Part shown: piece after piece, positions 26,073-35,800 of the stretch
Numbering within the stretch: the first letter of the stretch is position 1
How the letters are laid out: every line of letters begins with the position of its first letter
NCBI GenBank assembly: GCA_964423865.1
Contig: CAYRGN010000003.1
Coordinates: 62,001 to 126,000 of the forward strand
Direction: 5' to 3'
Length of the DNA: 64,000 bases
From: Leadbetterella sp964423865
GTDB lineage: Bacteria > Bacteroidota > Bacteroidia > Cytophagales > Spirosomataceae
The notes under the pieces: model-generated
Told to the model about the DNA's origin: nothing
The model's database searches: none
What the model saw: the letters and a program-made list of their open reading frames with translations, nothing else
Position numbers and translations under genes: made by a program

Positions 26073-26329
26073 AAAAAGCCGCAGCAAAGGATCTCAAAAA
26101 GCTATATAAATCCGGCAGTAAAGCAGACATTTCCAGAGTAGAACAAATATTTCAGGAATTGGAAGAACATCCACTAACCGGTATTGGTAAACCGGAGGCT
26201 TTAAAACATGACTTAGGAGGTCTGTGGTCCAGGCGGATTAACATAAAGGATCGGCTGATTTATGAAATAACAGACAAAGAAATTTTGGTGATCGTTCTCT
26301 CTGTAAAAGGTCACTACTTCGATAAATAA
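26048..26329 (+). CDS. YoeB-family toxin (mRNA interferase)
   Basis: A 93-residue protein of the RelE/YoeB fold. The stretch GIGKPEALKHDL followed by GLWSRRINIKDRLIYEI is close to E. coli YoeB, keeping the counterparts of its catalytic Glu and Arg. The C-terminal GHYFDK supplies the His-Tyr pair found at the end of YoeB. YoeB cleaves mRNA at the ribosome when the antitoxin is degraded. The stop codon overlaps the waaA start codon by one base (TAATG), so the toxin and an essential LPS gene appear translationally coupled. Confidence 0.88.
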   Translation: MGKYSIRVEKAAAKDLKKLYKSGSKADISRVEQIFQELEEHPLTGIGKPEALKHDLGGLWSRRINIKDRLIYEITDKEILVIVLSVKGHYFDK

Positions 26330-27561
26330 TGATTCTTAGTCTGATATATAACCTGGGGATGTCTTTTGCTTCTGCCCTTTTGCGTATCGCGAAGATCTTT
26401 GGGGGGAAGGCAAAACTGCTGGTGGATGCTCAGGCAAGGTTTACGTCTACCCTGGCGGAGCTGACCCGGTGGAGAGCTACGCGGGAAAAGGTAATCTGGT
26501 TTCATTGTGCTTCCCTGGGGGAGTTTGAGCAGGGTAGGCCGGTACTGGAGGCTTTCCGGGAGAAAAATCCGGATTTTGGGGTATTGCTTACCTTTTTTTC
26601 TCCTTCCGGTTACGAGGTGCGGAAAAATTATCCCCTGGCCGATTTTATCTGCTATCTGCCTCTGGATACACTCCGCATGGCCCGTGAATTTGTGGGGGCG
26701 GCAAGTCCGGATATTGCGGTGTGGATCAAATATGAATTCTGGCCCAATATGATTCGGGAAATCAAGCGGTCGGGCGCCCGCCTGATCGGGATTTCGGTTA
26801 TTTTACGGAAAAACCAGGCCTTTTTCCGGCCTTGGGGAGGCTTCTTCCGGAAGATTTTACACCATTTCGACTTTCTTTTTGTGCAAAACGATGCTTCGGC
26901 TGAACTGTTGGAGGGCATAGGTTACCGCCGTTATGAAGTGGCGGGAGATACGCGTTTCGACCGGGTGATGGCTACGGTGAAAGATACCTCAGAGGTGGCG
27001 GGTATCCGGGATTTACAGGACGGTGCCAAGGTCCTCGTGGCCGGTTCGGTCTGGCCCGAAGATATGGAAGTGCTGAAACCTTTCATTGCGGCGCATCCTG
27101 AAATGAAATTCATTATTGCCCCGCATGACATCAAACCTGAGCAGATCAGTCGGTGGGTAACCGAAACCTCCGGTCTCCGGTATTCGGAAATTGAGCAATA
27201 TAGTGATGAAAACGTACTTTTTATTGACAGTATCGGCTTGCTGGCCCGCCTGTACCGGTATGCCGACTACGCCTTGGTGGGCGGGGGGTACCGTACCGGC
27301 CTGCATAATATTCTGGAGCCGGCGGTTTTTGGGGTGCCGGTTTTCTTCGGGGATAAGAAGTATAAGAAATTCCAGGAAGCGAGAGATCTGCTGGAGCTGG
27401 GTGTAGCGTTCACGGTATCCGGAGGCCTGGAAGAGGTATTCCATAAGGTAGATACGGAGGCAATACGCCGCAAAGCCCGAATGTATGTAGACCGCAATAC
27501 CGGCGCTACCGGTAAGATTTTGCGGTATCTTGAGGAAACAAGCGACCCGAAGAAAGCGTAA
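26329..27561 (+). CDS. waaA: Kdo transferase WaaA
   Basis: A 410-residue glycosyltransferase of GT family 30. An N-terminal hydrophobic anchor (about residues 1-22) precedes the acceptor-binding half. HCASLGEFEQGRPVLE holds the catalytic base, Glu65. The CMP-Kdo-binding half contains ALVGGGYRTGLHNILEPAVF near the C-terminus, typical of the family. It adds Kdo to the lipid A precursor on the inner face of the inner membrane. The start overlaps the toxin gene stop; no other LPS gene is adjacent. Confidence 0.93.
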   Translation: MILSLIYNLGMSFASALLRIAKIFGGKAKLLVDAQARFTSTLAELTRWRATREKVIWFHCASLGEFEQGRPVLEAFREKNPDFGVLLTFFSPSGYEVRKNYPLADFICYLPLDTLRMAREFVGAASPDIAVWIKYEFWPNMIREIKRSGARLIGISVILRKNQAFFRPWGGFFRKILHHFDFLFVQNDASAELLEGIGYRRYEVAGDTRFDRVMATVKDTSEVAGIRDLQDGAKVLVAGSVWPEDMEVLKPFIAAHPEMKFIIAPHDIKPEQISRWVTETSGLRYSEIEQYSDENVLFIDSIGLLARLYRYADYALVGGGYRTGLHNILEPAVFGVPVFFGDKKYKKFQEARDLLELGVAFTVSGGLEEVFHKVDTEAIRRKARMYVDRNTGATGKILRYLEETSDPKKA

Positions 27562-27579
27562 ATTTGTATTACAAAACAG

Positions 27580-27609
27580 CTCATGGCTCAAAGCTCATAG
27601 CTCACAGCT
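27580..27609. repeat. 7-bp repeat array (AGCYNTN family)
   Basis: Heptamers CAGCTCA, TGGCTCA, AAGCTCA, TAGCTCA, CAGCT fill most of the 60-bp gap between waaA and the DUF2520 gene. Confidence 0.7.
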
Positions 27610-27622
27610 AAAACCTATACAC

Positions 27623-28423
27623 ATGAAGATCACGATCATTGGAGCGGGCAATGTGGCCTGGCACCTGGCGAAGGCGCTGGAGCGGGCCAAGGTAGTGGTG
27701 AATGAGATTTACGCGCGCGACATCCGCCAGGCCACAGCCCTGACCGATGTGCTGTACGCGGCCGTGGCGGTCAATAGCCTGGATTTCTCCCGGAGCAAGT
27801 CGCAGGTGTTTTTTCTCTGTGTTTCCGATGATGCCCTGGAATCCCTGGCGTCTCAACTTCTGCTTCCTGACGGAGCCATACTGGTACACACTTCCGGCGC
27901 CAGCCCGCTGTCGGTACTGAACGGCGCCACCTCCCTCTACCACGGAAACCGGGTAGACTGCGGCGTATTCTATCCCCTGCAAACGTTTAGCCGGGAGGTT
28001 CCGCTCGACTTCGAACAGGTTCCTGTACTGGTGGAATCGGAAGATAAAAATGCGCTGGCTGTACTCACCGGCCTGGCCCGTAAGCTTTCCAAAACCGTGG
28101 TGAGAGTGAACGCCCACGAGCGTCTTGTTTACCACGTCTCCGCGGTGTTTTCCTGTAACTTTACCAATCACCTCTGGGCCATCTCCAAAGAAATACTGGA
28201 GTCGGAAGGACAGGATTTCACATTATTAAAACCCCTCATCGCGGAAACCGTCAATAAAATGATGGAAGCCCGGCACCCGGCCGAAGTACAAACGGGTCCG
28301 GCCCTGCGGAGAGATAAGCGCACCATCGAAGCGCATCTCGGCTTTTTGCGGGATGACGAAGACCTGATGCGGGTGTATTCCACCCTTACGGAAAGTATTT
28401 CCGACTGGCATCGCCAGGAGTAA
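27623..28423 (+). CDS. Rossmann-like protein with DUF2520
   Basis: A 266-residue protein starting at the ATG at 27623 (MKITIIGAGNVAWHLAKAL). Residues 1-130 form a Rossmann NAD(P)-binding domain with the glycine-rich GAGNVAW loop. Residues 135-266 form the all-helical DUF2520 domain (AVFSCNFTNHLWAISKEIL). The architecture resembles ketopantoate reductase and pyrroline-carboxylate reductase relatives, but the substrate is unknown. It is separated from waaA by a short repeat and precedes the ParA gene by 70 bp on the same strand. Confidence 0.85.
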   Translation: MKITIIGAGNVAWHLAKALERAKVVVNEIYARDIRQATALTDVLYAAVAVNSLDFSRSKSQVFFLCVSDDALESLASQLLLPDGAILVHTSGASPLSVLNGATSLYHGNRVDCGVFYPLQTFSREVPLDFEQVPVLVESEDKNALAVLTGLARKLSKTVVRVNAHERLVYHVSAVFSCNFTNHLWAISKEILESEGQDFTLLKPLIAETVNKMMEARHPAEVQTGPALRRDKRTIEAHLGFLRDDEDLMRVYSTLTESISDWHRQE

Positions 28424-28494
28424 GTACAAATTTCAGAAAAACGGTAGGGGCTAACCGATTTTTAAGTAACTTCGTAGTTCGAAAGACTTTCGTG

Positions 28495-29280
28495 ATGCTT
28501 CCTAAAGTAATAGCAATTTCCAATCAAAAAGGCGGGGTAGGGAAAACCACTACGGCCGTCAACTTTTCAGCGGGCCTTTCGGCCCGGGGATACCGGGTAC
28601 TTTTGATCGATACCGACCACCAGGCCAGCTGTACCGTGGCGTTCGGACTCAAATCTGAATTTGACAACCGGAGTATTTATGCCGCCCTGGTCGGGCTGAG
28701 TCCCATCCAGGACTGTATCATTCCCACCGGGTACCGGAACCTTGACCTCATTCCATCTACCCACCATCTGGTAGGGGCAGAGATTGAAATGGTCAATTTT
28801 ATTGACCGGGAGTACAAACTGACGGAGAAGCTGGCCCCCATTAAACCTCTCTATGATTTTATCATTATTGATTGCCCGCCTTCCCTGGGTATCGTACCTG
28901 TCAACAGCCTCCTGGCCGCAGATTCCATTATTATTCCCTTGCAGTGCGAATTTTTCGGGATAGAAGGATTGGAACTGATCCTTGGCACGCTGAAAATCAT
29001 CCAGAAGCGTCTTAAACCGTCGTTGTACGTGGAGGGGATCCTGCTGACCCTGCATGATATGGAGAACCAGCTTTCTACGAATATCCTGAACCTGATGCGC
29101 GCCAATTTCGGAGACCTGGTGTTTGATACCTATATTCCCCGGGATCCGGCTTTTATTGATTCCACCGCCATGCAGGTACCCGTTATATTCTCCCCTCAGA
29201 AGACGGCAGGGGCCGAGGCATACGACCGCCTGATCCTGGAGTTTCTTGAAAAATATAACCTCGGCAAAAATAAGTTCTGA
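28495..29280 (+). CDS. ParA/Soj-family ATPase (no adjacent ParB)
   Basis: A 261-residue protein; ATG 28495 directly follows a possible GTG at 28492. The deviant Walker A motif KGGVGKTT lies at residues 12-19 (signature Lys12 and Lys17), and the switch regions LLIDTDHQASC and IIIDCPPSLGIVPVNSLLAAD are intact. ParA ATPases bind DNA non-specifically and move ParB-parS complexes. The next gene converges on it with only 2 bp between the stops, so no parB follows. It may act with a distant ParB or in cargo positioning. Confidence 0.9.
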   Translation: MLPKVIAISNQKGGVGKTTTAVNFSAGLSARGYRVLLIDTDHQASCTVAFGLKSEFDNRSIYAALVGLSPIQDCIIPTGYRNLDLIPSTHHLVGAEIEMVNFIDREYKLTEKLAPIKPLYDFIIIDCPPSLGIVPVNSLLAADSIIIPLQCEFFGIEGLELILGTLKIIQKRLKPSLYVEGILLTLHDMENQLSTNILNLMRANFGDLVFDTYIPRDPAFIDSTAMQVPVIFSPQKTAGAEAYDRLILEFLEKYNLGKNKF

Positions 29281-29282
29281 GA

Positions 29283-31616
29283 TTACAATTGTTCATCGTC
29301 ATCTTCCGGTTTCAGCTCCCCGCTGCTGTGCGTGGGGACGACTTCCTCGGTACCGAATCCTTCGTTGCCTGTCACGGCGCAGTCGCCCGCAATCCGTATG
29401 GTCGGCGGTACCTGGAATTTCGTTTTCTTGTATTCAATGCCCGGATCTTCGTAGACTTTCTTCATAAAAATACCCCAGGCGGGCATGGCCATCCGGGCGC
29501 CTTGTCCGTAATAGATGGTTTCAAAGTGAACAGCACGGTCTTCTCCACCTACCCACACCCCGCCGATCAGGTCCTGGGTCATGCCCATAAACCAGGCATC
29601 GGAATAGTTGGAGGTGGTACCGGTTTTGGCGGCGATCTCGTTCCCGTCGATCAGGCCGTAACGGGACAGGCCCATGGCGGTCCCTCCTGGAGCGGTAGCG
29701 CCCCGCATCAGGTGGATCATCTTATAGGCGGTTTCTTTGCTCAAAACTTCTTTCTGAATAGGGAAATACTCCTTAATCACCTCTCCGTTTTTATCCTCAA
29801 TTCTCAGTAGCACCATGGGTTCGGTGTACACCCCGCCGTTGGCAAAAACGGCGTAACCGCTCAGGAGTTCGTAGAGTTTGACGTCGGATACGCCCAGGCA
29901 GAGCGAGGGAGTATTGGCCAGGGGGGTTTTGATGCCCAGTTGCCTTGCGTATTGAATCACTTTATCCGATCCGAATTCTTTGATCAGCTTGGCGCTCACC
30001 GAGTTCACCGAGGCTCCCAGGGCCTCGCGAAGGGTCAGGTCATCGTAGGAATAACGGCCGTCGGCGTTCCGGGGCGTCCAGGAGGGGCTTCCCGGAATTT
30101 GGAAGGTTACAGGTTCATCTCTTACCCGGTCGCAGGTAGAAAACCCGTTATCAATCGCCGCTACATAAACAAACGGTTTAAACGTAGAACCGGGCTGGCG
30201 TTCACTCTGGTAAACGTTATCAAATTTGAAGTATTTGTAATCTATACCGCCTACCCAGGCTTTGATATTGCCGTTTCGCGGGTCCATAGACAGCATACCG
30301 ATGTTCAGGAAACGCTTGTAATGACGGAGGGAATCCATGTGCGACATCACTGTGTCGCGCTCTCCCTGCCAGGTGAATACCCGCATGGGTACTTTTTCAT
30401 TCAGCTTCGCCTTGATTTGGGCTTCGTCACTGCCGTACTGCCGCTTCAGGGCCTGGTAGTAGCCGGTCCGTTTCACCCGTTCTTCAATGAAATTCGGGTA
30501 CTCCATGTACTGGGAGGTAGACCCGGGCCTCAACTGTAACCAGGGATTCCGGCCTTTGAAATGGTTGTCAAAGATGCCCTGGTAGTTTTTCATGTGCTCC
30601 ATCATGGCCTCCTCGGCGTAGCGTTGCATACGGGAGTCAATGGTGGTATAGATCTTAAACCCTTTGGTATACAGGTCGCTTTCCGAATAACCGAGTTTTT
30701 TTAGTTCGGCCTTCATAATTTCTTTCAGGTGTTCCCTGAAATACCGGGCAAGTCCGTAGTTGTGGCTCTCCGGCGAATAATCCAGCACAACGGGCAGGGC
30801 GGCAAGTTCTTTTCCCTGTTCGGGGGTGATTTTGTTGAACTTGACCATTTGACCGATCACCACGTTACGCCGCTGTATTGAATTGTTCGGGAAAAACTTG
30901 GGGTTGAAACGCGAAGGATTCTGGATCATACCCACCAGGAGGGCCGATTCTTCCGCCTTCAGTTCTTCCGGGTTCTTTTTAAAATAGGTCTTCGCCGCCG
31001 ATTTCAGTCCGTAAGCCCCGCTGCTGAACTCAATGGTGTTCAGGTACATGGTCATGATCTCCGGCTTGGTGTACCGTCTTTCCAACTTAATGGCAGTAAG
31101 CCACTCTTTTAATTTGGTAATCAGCATTCTAACCCCCGGCACTTTGTAGAGGGGGCCTTCATAGGAATCGTCGCGGCGCAGCTTAAACAGGTTTTTCGCC
31201 AGTTGCTGGGTAATGGTACTTCCTCCTCCTTTGCGGTCAAAGGTTAGTACGCCGCCTACCACCCGCAGCATACTGCGGGCGTCAACACCCGAATGCATGG
31301 CAAAACGTACATCTTCCGTAGCCAGGAGGGCGTCTTTGAAACTTTCCGGGATCTCACTATAGGTCATGGTACTCCGGTTTTCAAAGAAAAATTTCCCGAT
31401 AATCTTATTGTCGGAAGAGATAATATCGGAAGCGATCTCGCTTTTGGGATTATCCAGGTCATCTACGGAGGGCATCTTGCCAAAAAGCCAGAAAAGGTTC
31501 AGGTTAAGGGCAATAAGAAAAAGCGCTGCCGCGGCAAAACCGTAGAAGAGAAGTGTATAGGAAAGTTTGATCAGACTTTTGTATTTACCTGTGCTGAAAC
31601 GTTGAAAGAATCTCAT
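29283..31616 (-). CDS. Bifunctional penicillin-binding protein 1A
   Basis: A 777-residue inner-membrane protein with one membrane segment (about residues 20-45). The glycosyltransferase domain (GT51) includes LATEDVRF (catalytic Glu101) and KGGGSTITQQLAKN. The transpeptidase domain has all three motifs: STFK near residue 477, SVN, and KTGTTSNYSD near 662. It polymerises glycan strands and crosslinks peptides in the periplasm. The C-terminus ends in an acidic tail (KPEDDDEQL). Confidence 0.95.
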   Translation of the reverse strand: MRFFQRFSTGKYKSLIKLSYTLLFYGFAAAALFLIALNLNLFWLFGKMPSVDDLDNPKSEIASDIISSDNKIIGKFFFENRSTMTYSEIPESFKDALLATEDVRFAMHSGVDARSMLRVVGGVLTFDRKGGGSTITQQLAKNLFKLRRDDSYEGPLYKVPGVRMLITKLKEWLTAIKLERRYTKPEIMTMYLNTIEFSSGAYGLKSAAKTYFKKNPEELKAEESALLVGMIQNPSRFNPKFFPNNSIQRRNVVIGQMVKFNKITPEQGKELAALPVVLDYSPESHNYGLARYFREHLKEIMKAELKKLGYSESDLYTKGFKIYTTIDSRMQRYAEEAMMEHMKNYQGIFDNHFKGRNPWLQLRPGSTSQYMEYPNFIEERVKRTGYYQALKRQYGSDEAQIKAKLNEKVPMRVFTWQGERDTVMSHMDSLRHYKRFLNIGMLSMDPRNGNIKAWVGGIDYKYFKFDNVYQSERQPGSTFKPFVYVAAIDNGFSTCDRVRDEPVTFQIPGSPSWTPRNADGRYSYDDLTLREALGASVNSVSAKLIKEFGSDKVIQYARQLGIKTPLANTPSLCLGVSDVKLYELLSGYAVFANGGVYTEPMVLLRIEDKNGEVIKEYFPIQKEVLSKETAYKMIHLMRGATAPGGTAMGLSRYGLIDGNEIAAKTGTTSNYSDAWFMGMTQDLIGGVWVGGEDRAVHFETIYYGQGARMAMPAWGIFMKKVYEDPGIEYKKTKFQVPPTIRIAGDCAVTGNEGFGTEEVVPTHSSGELKPEDDDEQL

Positions 31617-31767
31617 CTTACAGGGCGATGTCGGTTGGTTAGAAAAGTAAAGTTAATAGTTAAAATGGTTTCCGCGGCTAACTTATTGTTTAAAAATGGA
31701 AATATTTATGCGCCGTCCGCTATCCGTTGAGCAATGGATAGGTCACTTAACAGCTCTTTTGTAAGCA

Positions 31768-31820
31768 TCCCACAGCTCATAGCTCATAGCTCACAGCTCA
31801 CAGCTCATGGCTCACAGCTT
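31768..31820. repeat. 7-bp repeat array (AGCYNTN family)
   Basis: Seven successive heptamers (CACAGCT, CATAGCT and variants) end at the 3' end of tsaD; the last ones overlap its final codons. The rest of the 195-bp gap up to the PBP1A gene is AT-rich leader sequence. Confidence 0.75.
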
Positions 31821-32813
31821 CATCCGGGGCATGGGGCTTACGCTCTGATCCGTGAAATTGCCTGCCAGGTACTGGTAGTAGGCGGCCATAGCGATCATCC
31901 CGGCATTGTCTGTACAATATTGGAAATCGGGAATGTATATATTCCATCCTTGTTTTTGGGCTTCCTGCTCCAGGGCTTTTCTCAGTCCGCGGTTGGCCGA
32001 AACCCCTCCGGCCAGGGCAATTTCCCTGATCCGGTATTTTTTGGCCGCTTTCCGAAGTTTGTTCAGTAGCATACGGATTAGGGTGTGCTGGTAAGAAGCG
32101 CAGATATCGGCCATGTTTTCCTGTACAAAATCTTCTCCTTTTTCCCGGATAAAGTAAAGAAGTGAAGTTTTGATACCGCTAAAGGAGAACTTCAGCTCCG
32201 GCATCTCGGAAAGGGGGAAGGGGAAGGCGTCGGGGTTTCCCTGGGCGGCAAGCCGGTCTATCTGAGGGCCGCCGGGATAGCCCAGTCCCAGCATTTTGGC
32301 GGCTTTATCAAAGGCTTCGCCTACGGCGTCGTCGGCCGTTTCGCCGATCACCTCCATGTCCACGTGGCTTTTGACCATCACCAGCTGGGTATGTCCGCCG
32401 CTCACGGTCAGGCAGATAAAGGGAAAATCCGGGCGAGGGTCATCGATAAAATGGGCCAGCACGTGGGCCTGCATGTGGTTGACTTCCACAAGGGGGATGT
32501 GTAGCCCGAGGGCGAAGGCCTTGGCAAAGGAAGTGCCCACCAGGAGGGAACCCAACAGGCCCGGCCCGCGGGTAAACGCCACGGCGGAAAGCTCGGTTTT
32601 ATCCACCTTCGCATCTGCCAGCGCTTCCTGTACCACCCGCACGATATCCTGCTGGTGGGCGCGGGAGGCCAGTTCCGGTACTACTCCCCCGTAAGTGGAG
32701 TGAATCACCTGCGATGCCACAATGTTATTCAGTATTTCACCGTTTTTAATAACCGCGGCGGAGGTTTCATCGCAGGATGATTCAATGGCCAGAAGGGTAA
32801 TATCGTTGTTCAT
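31812..32813 (-). CDS. tsaD: tRNA threonylcarbamoyladenosine synthase subunit TsaD
   Basis: A 333-residue ASKHA-fold enzyme. The N-terminal AIESSCDETSAAV, the iron-binding NHMQAHVLAH (about residues 110-119) and the C-terminal ALAGGVSANRGLR are all present. With TsaB and TsaE it transfers the threonylcarbamoyl group to A37 of tRNAs that read ANN codons. It is divergently transcribed from the TamB gene with about 68 bp between starts. The final codons are made from the 7-bp repeat, so the C-terminus may have been altered by the repeat. Confidence 0.96.
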   Translation of the reverse strand: MNNDITLLAIESSCDETSAAVIKNGEILNNIVASQVIHSTYGGVVPELASRAHQQDIVRVVQEALADAKVDKTELSAVAFTRGPGLLGSLLVGTSFAKAFALGLHIPLVEVNHMQAHVLAHFIDDPRPDFPFICLTVSGGHTQLVMVKSHVDMEVIGETADDAVGEAFDKAAKMLGLGYPGGPQIDRLAAQGNPDAFPFPLSEMPELKFSFSGIKTSLLYFIREKGEDFVQENMADICASYQHTLIRMLLNKLRKAAKKYRIREIALAGGVSANRGLRKALEQEAQKQGWNIYIPDFQYCTDNAGMIAMAAYYQYLAGNFTDQSVSPMPRMKL

Positions 32814-32881
32814 TCTTTTTTATTATCAGTAAAATGTAAGATTTTTGCGGACAGGTAATTTGCAAAAATAACAAAATAGTA

Positions 32882-35800
32882 TTGAAGCGTATAATCAGGA
32901 TAGGAATCACCACCGTTTCTTATGCCCTTTTGGGGGTATTGATGGTGCTTTTTACCGCATTTTACGCTTTGCAACTCCCCGAGGTACAGACCCGCCTCGG
33001 CAATGAGGCCATGCAATGGCTCACAGAAAGGTTGGGCGGAAATGTATCGGTGAGTAAGGTAAGAATTACCTGGTTTGATAAGGTGGTGCTGGAAGACCTG
33101 AACATCAAAGACCACCAGGATCGGAATATGATTTACGTGCGGGAAGTATACGCCGATGTAGGCACCAACTTGAATTTCGACCTGGATAAGCTCTTTGAAT
33201 ACACCCCGGGGCAGGGGTGGAGATCGCTGAAATTCAGACCGGAGAAAATCATACGATTCGACAATAACCTGGATTTTGTGACCCTCACCAACCCGGAAGC
33301 CTATTTTATCCGCGACAGGAAGGGTATGCTGAACTTTGATTATTGGCTCCTGGAAATAGATAAGCTGACGCAGAAGGAAAAGCGGGGGAATAAACCGGTG
33401 AAACCTTTTACCTTAGACAATGTACATATCAAAGACGGCATAGTCAGTATTGTCACCGAACACAGTAAACGGCGTACCGACGGCACCTTTGATTTTGCCA
33501 ATTTTGAGTTCCGGCGCCTGAACGCCAGCCTGGAACAGCTCTCTTTCAAACGGGATACGATCCTGCTGGTTTCCAAAAATCTTTCCGCGAAAGACGATTT
33601 CAGCGCGCTGGAGATCCGTAACGCTACCGGCCGTTTTTTTCATTGCAGGCAGGGCATACGCCTCGATAACTTCCAGGCTTTCCTGAACGATTCTCATCTG
33701 CAAAACCGCTTGTATTTCAGTTATAGCCGTCCTTCTGATTTCGGCGATTTTTTCAATAAGGTCCATATCGATGCCGATATGCGGAACTCGGTGCTTCAGG
33801 CCCGGGATATCGGGCTTTTTATTCCTTTGATGCAAAATTTTAAGGAGGAATACCGGGTAACCTCCCGCCTGAACGGCACGGTGGCCGAGCTGGCGCTGAA
33901 AGACATGACCATTGAGTTTGGCAAGGGTTCCCGGGTTACCGGCGATGCCCGGCTGTCAGGCTTGCCCGAACTGAAAACCACGCGCAGTAAACTGAATCTG
34001 AAATCGTCTGTTCTCCTCGCTGCGGATATCGCCCAGTATTCTTCCAACGAAAATTACCGGAAGTATATTGAGAAGGTAGAAAGACTTAATTTTTCCGGTA
34101 CGTTTAACGGGCGATACAATGATTTTCAGTCGCGCCCGCGTCTTGTTTCTCCCCGCCTCGGTGAAATTGTAGGGGAAGTCAAAGTGAAAGCGGGGAAAGT
34201 GCTGGAATATTCCGGAAATCTCCTGGTAAATGAATTTAAGGTGGGGGAATTCCTGGGCAATCCCCAGCTGGGCGAGATCACGTTTCACGGCAAGATCAAC
34301 GGCCTCGGGCGGGAGCTGGAGGAAGCCCGGATACACCTCGACGGACATGTGAGCGCTATTGACTTCAAAGGCTACCGCTACCGGAATATGGAGGTGGACG
34401 GCAACCTGGGCCAGTCGCTTTTCGACGGAAAAATCAGCATCGATGAACCCAATATCCGGGCGGATGTAGAAGGGAAAATCGACTTCAACCGGGAGGTAAA
34501 CGCTTTCAATATCGAAGGGTTTGTGGGTTATGCCAACCTGAAAGCCCTGGGTTTTACCGCCCGCGATTTCATGCTCCGTTCCCGCCTGAATTTCGACTTT
34601 AAGGGCAACCGCCTGGACGACTGGCTGGGAGAAGCCAGCTTCTCCAGCCTGGAGCTGCACGAAGGTGATAAGACCCTGAACGTAGACTCCATGTATTTCT
34701 TCTCCGACCTGATCGGGAAAGAGAGGAGCTTTAAGGTGGAATCCGAGTTTTTCAATGCCGGTATCCGGGGCGACTTTGTACCCAGTAGGTTAATGATGGA
34801 TGTCTACGACTTTGTTTCGGAGCAGCTGATGTATTTCCAGACCACCGAAGAAGAACGAAAGGCCTATTATTCCCTGAAGGAACAAACCAAAGATTACAGT
34901 ACGGAACGCTACGGGTCGATTTTCAATGTACGGTTTAACCGTCCGGCGCCCTTCTTCGATTTCTTTGCCCCCGAGGTTAACGTGGCAAAAAATACGTACA
35001 TAAACGGGCGTTACGAAGCCGGCCTGACCAGCACCCTGGAGATTTCCGGGAATACGGACACGCTTTTCGTGTCCGGTAACGAGTTTTATTCTACCGTGGT
35101 GGACTATTACGCTACCAAGGAAATTTTGTCGCCGGCGGTGGTCAATAAAATCAGGGTGAAGTCGGATAAGCAGAAAATGGGAAATAATGTACTTACAGAA
35201 GAACTGGTGGTCAATGGCAACTGGGAAGGAACCAATACCCTGGATTTCAGGACTTTTATTACCCAGGAAAACTCGGGAAGCCTGATCGATCTGAGAGGTC
35301 GCCTGGATTTCTACGAGGAAGGATTCCGCCTGAGCTTGCTTCCCGACCAGACCGTGCTGAGACTGATTGATATGGACTGGGCTTTTGCCCCCGATAACCT
35401 CATCGATTTTCGGAAAAGACGGGTCACTTTTCATCATTTTGATATCCGGGGAGGAGATGACCAGTATATTGGGCTGAACGGCAGTCTGTCGAGTAACCCT
35501 GCGGATGTCCTTACCCTGGCGGTAGATGAATTCAATATCGAAAACCTGCTTCCTTTTATGAATGTGGAGCTACGCGGTATAGCCAACGGTAACCTCCGCC
35601 TACAGAATTTCTTTACCAACCGTATGTACGAGAGTAACCTGCATGTCACGGATTTTTACTACAAGAAAAGCCTGGTGGGTACGGTGACTACGTCGGCCTT
35701 GTGGGATGAAAACCGCGAGCGTCTGAACCTGGAAGGAAGCGTTTTCCGGAATATGGAGGAAATTCTAAAGCTGGACGGTTTCTATACTCCCGGGAAAGGA

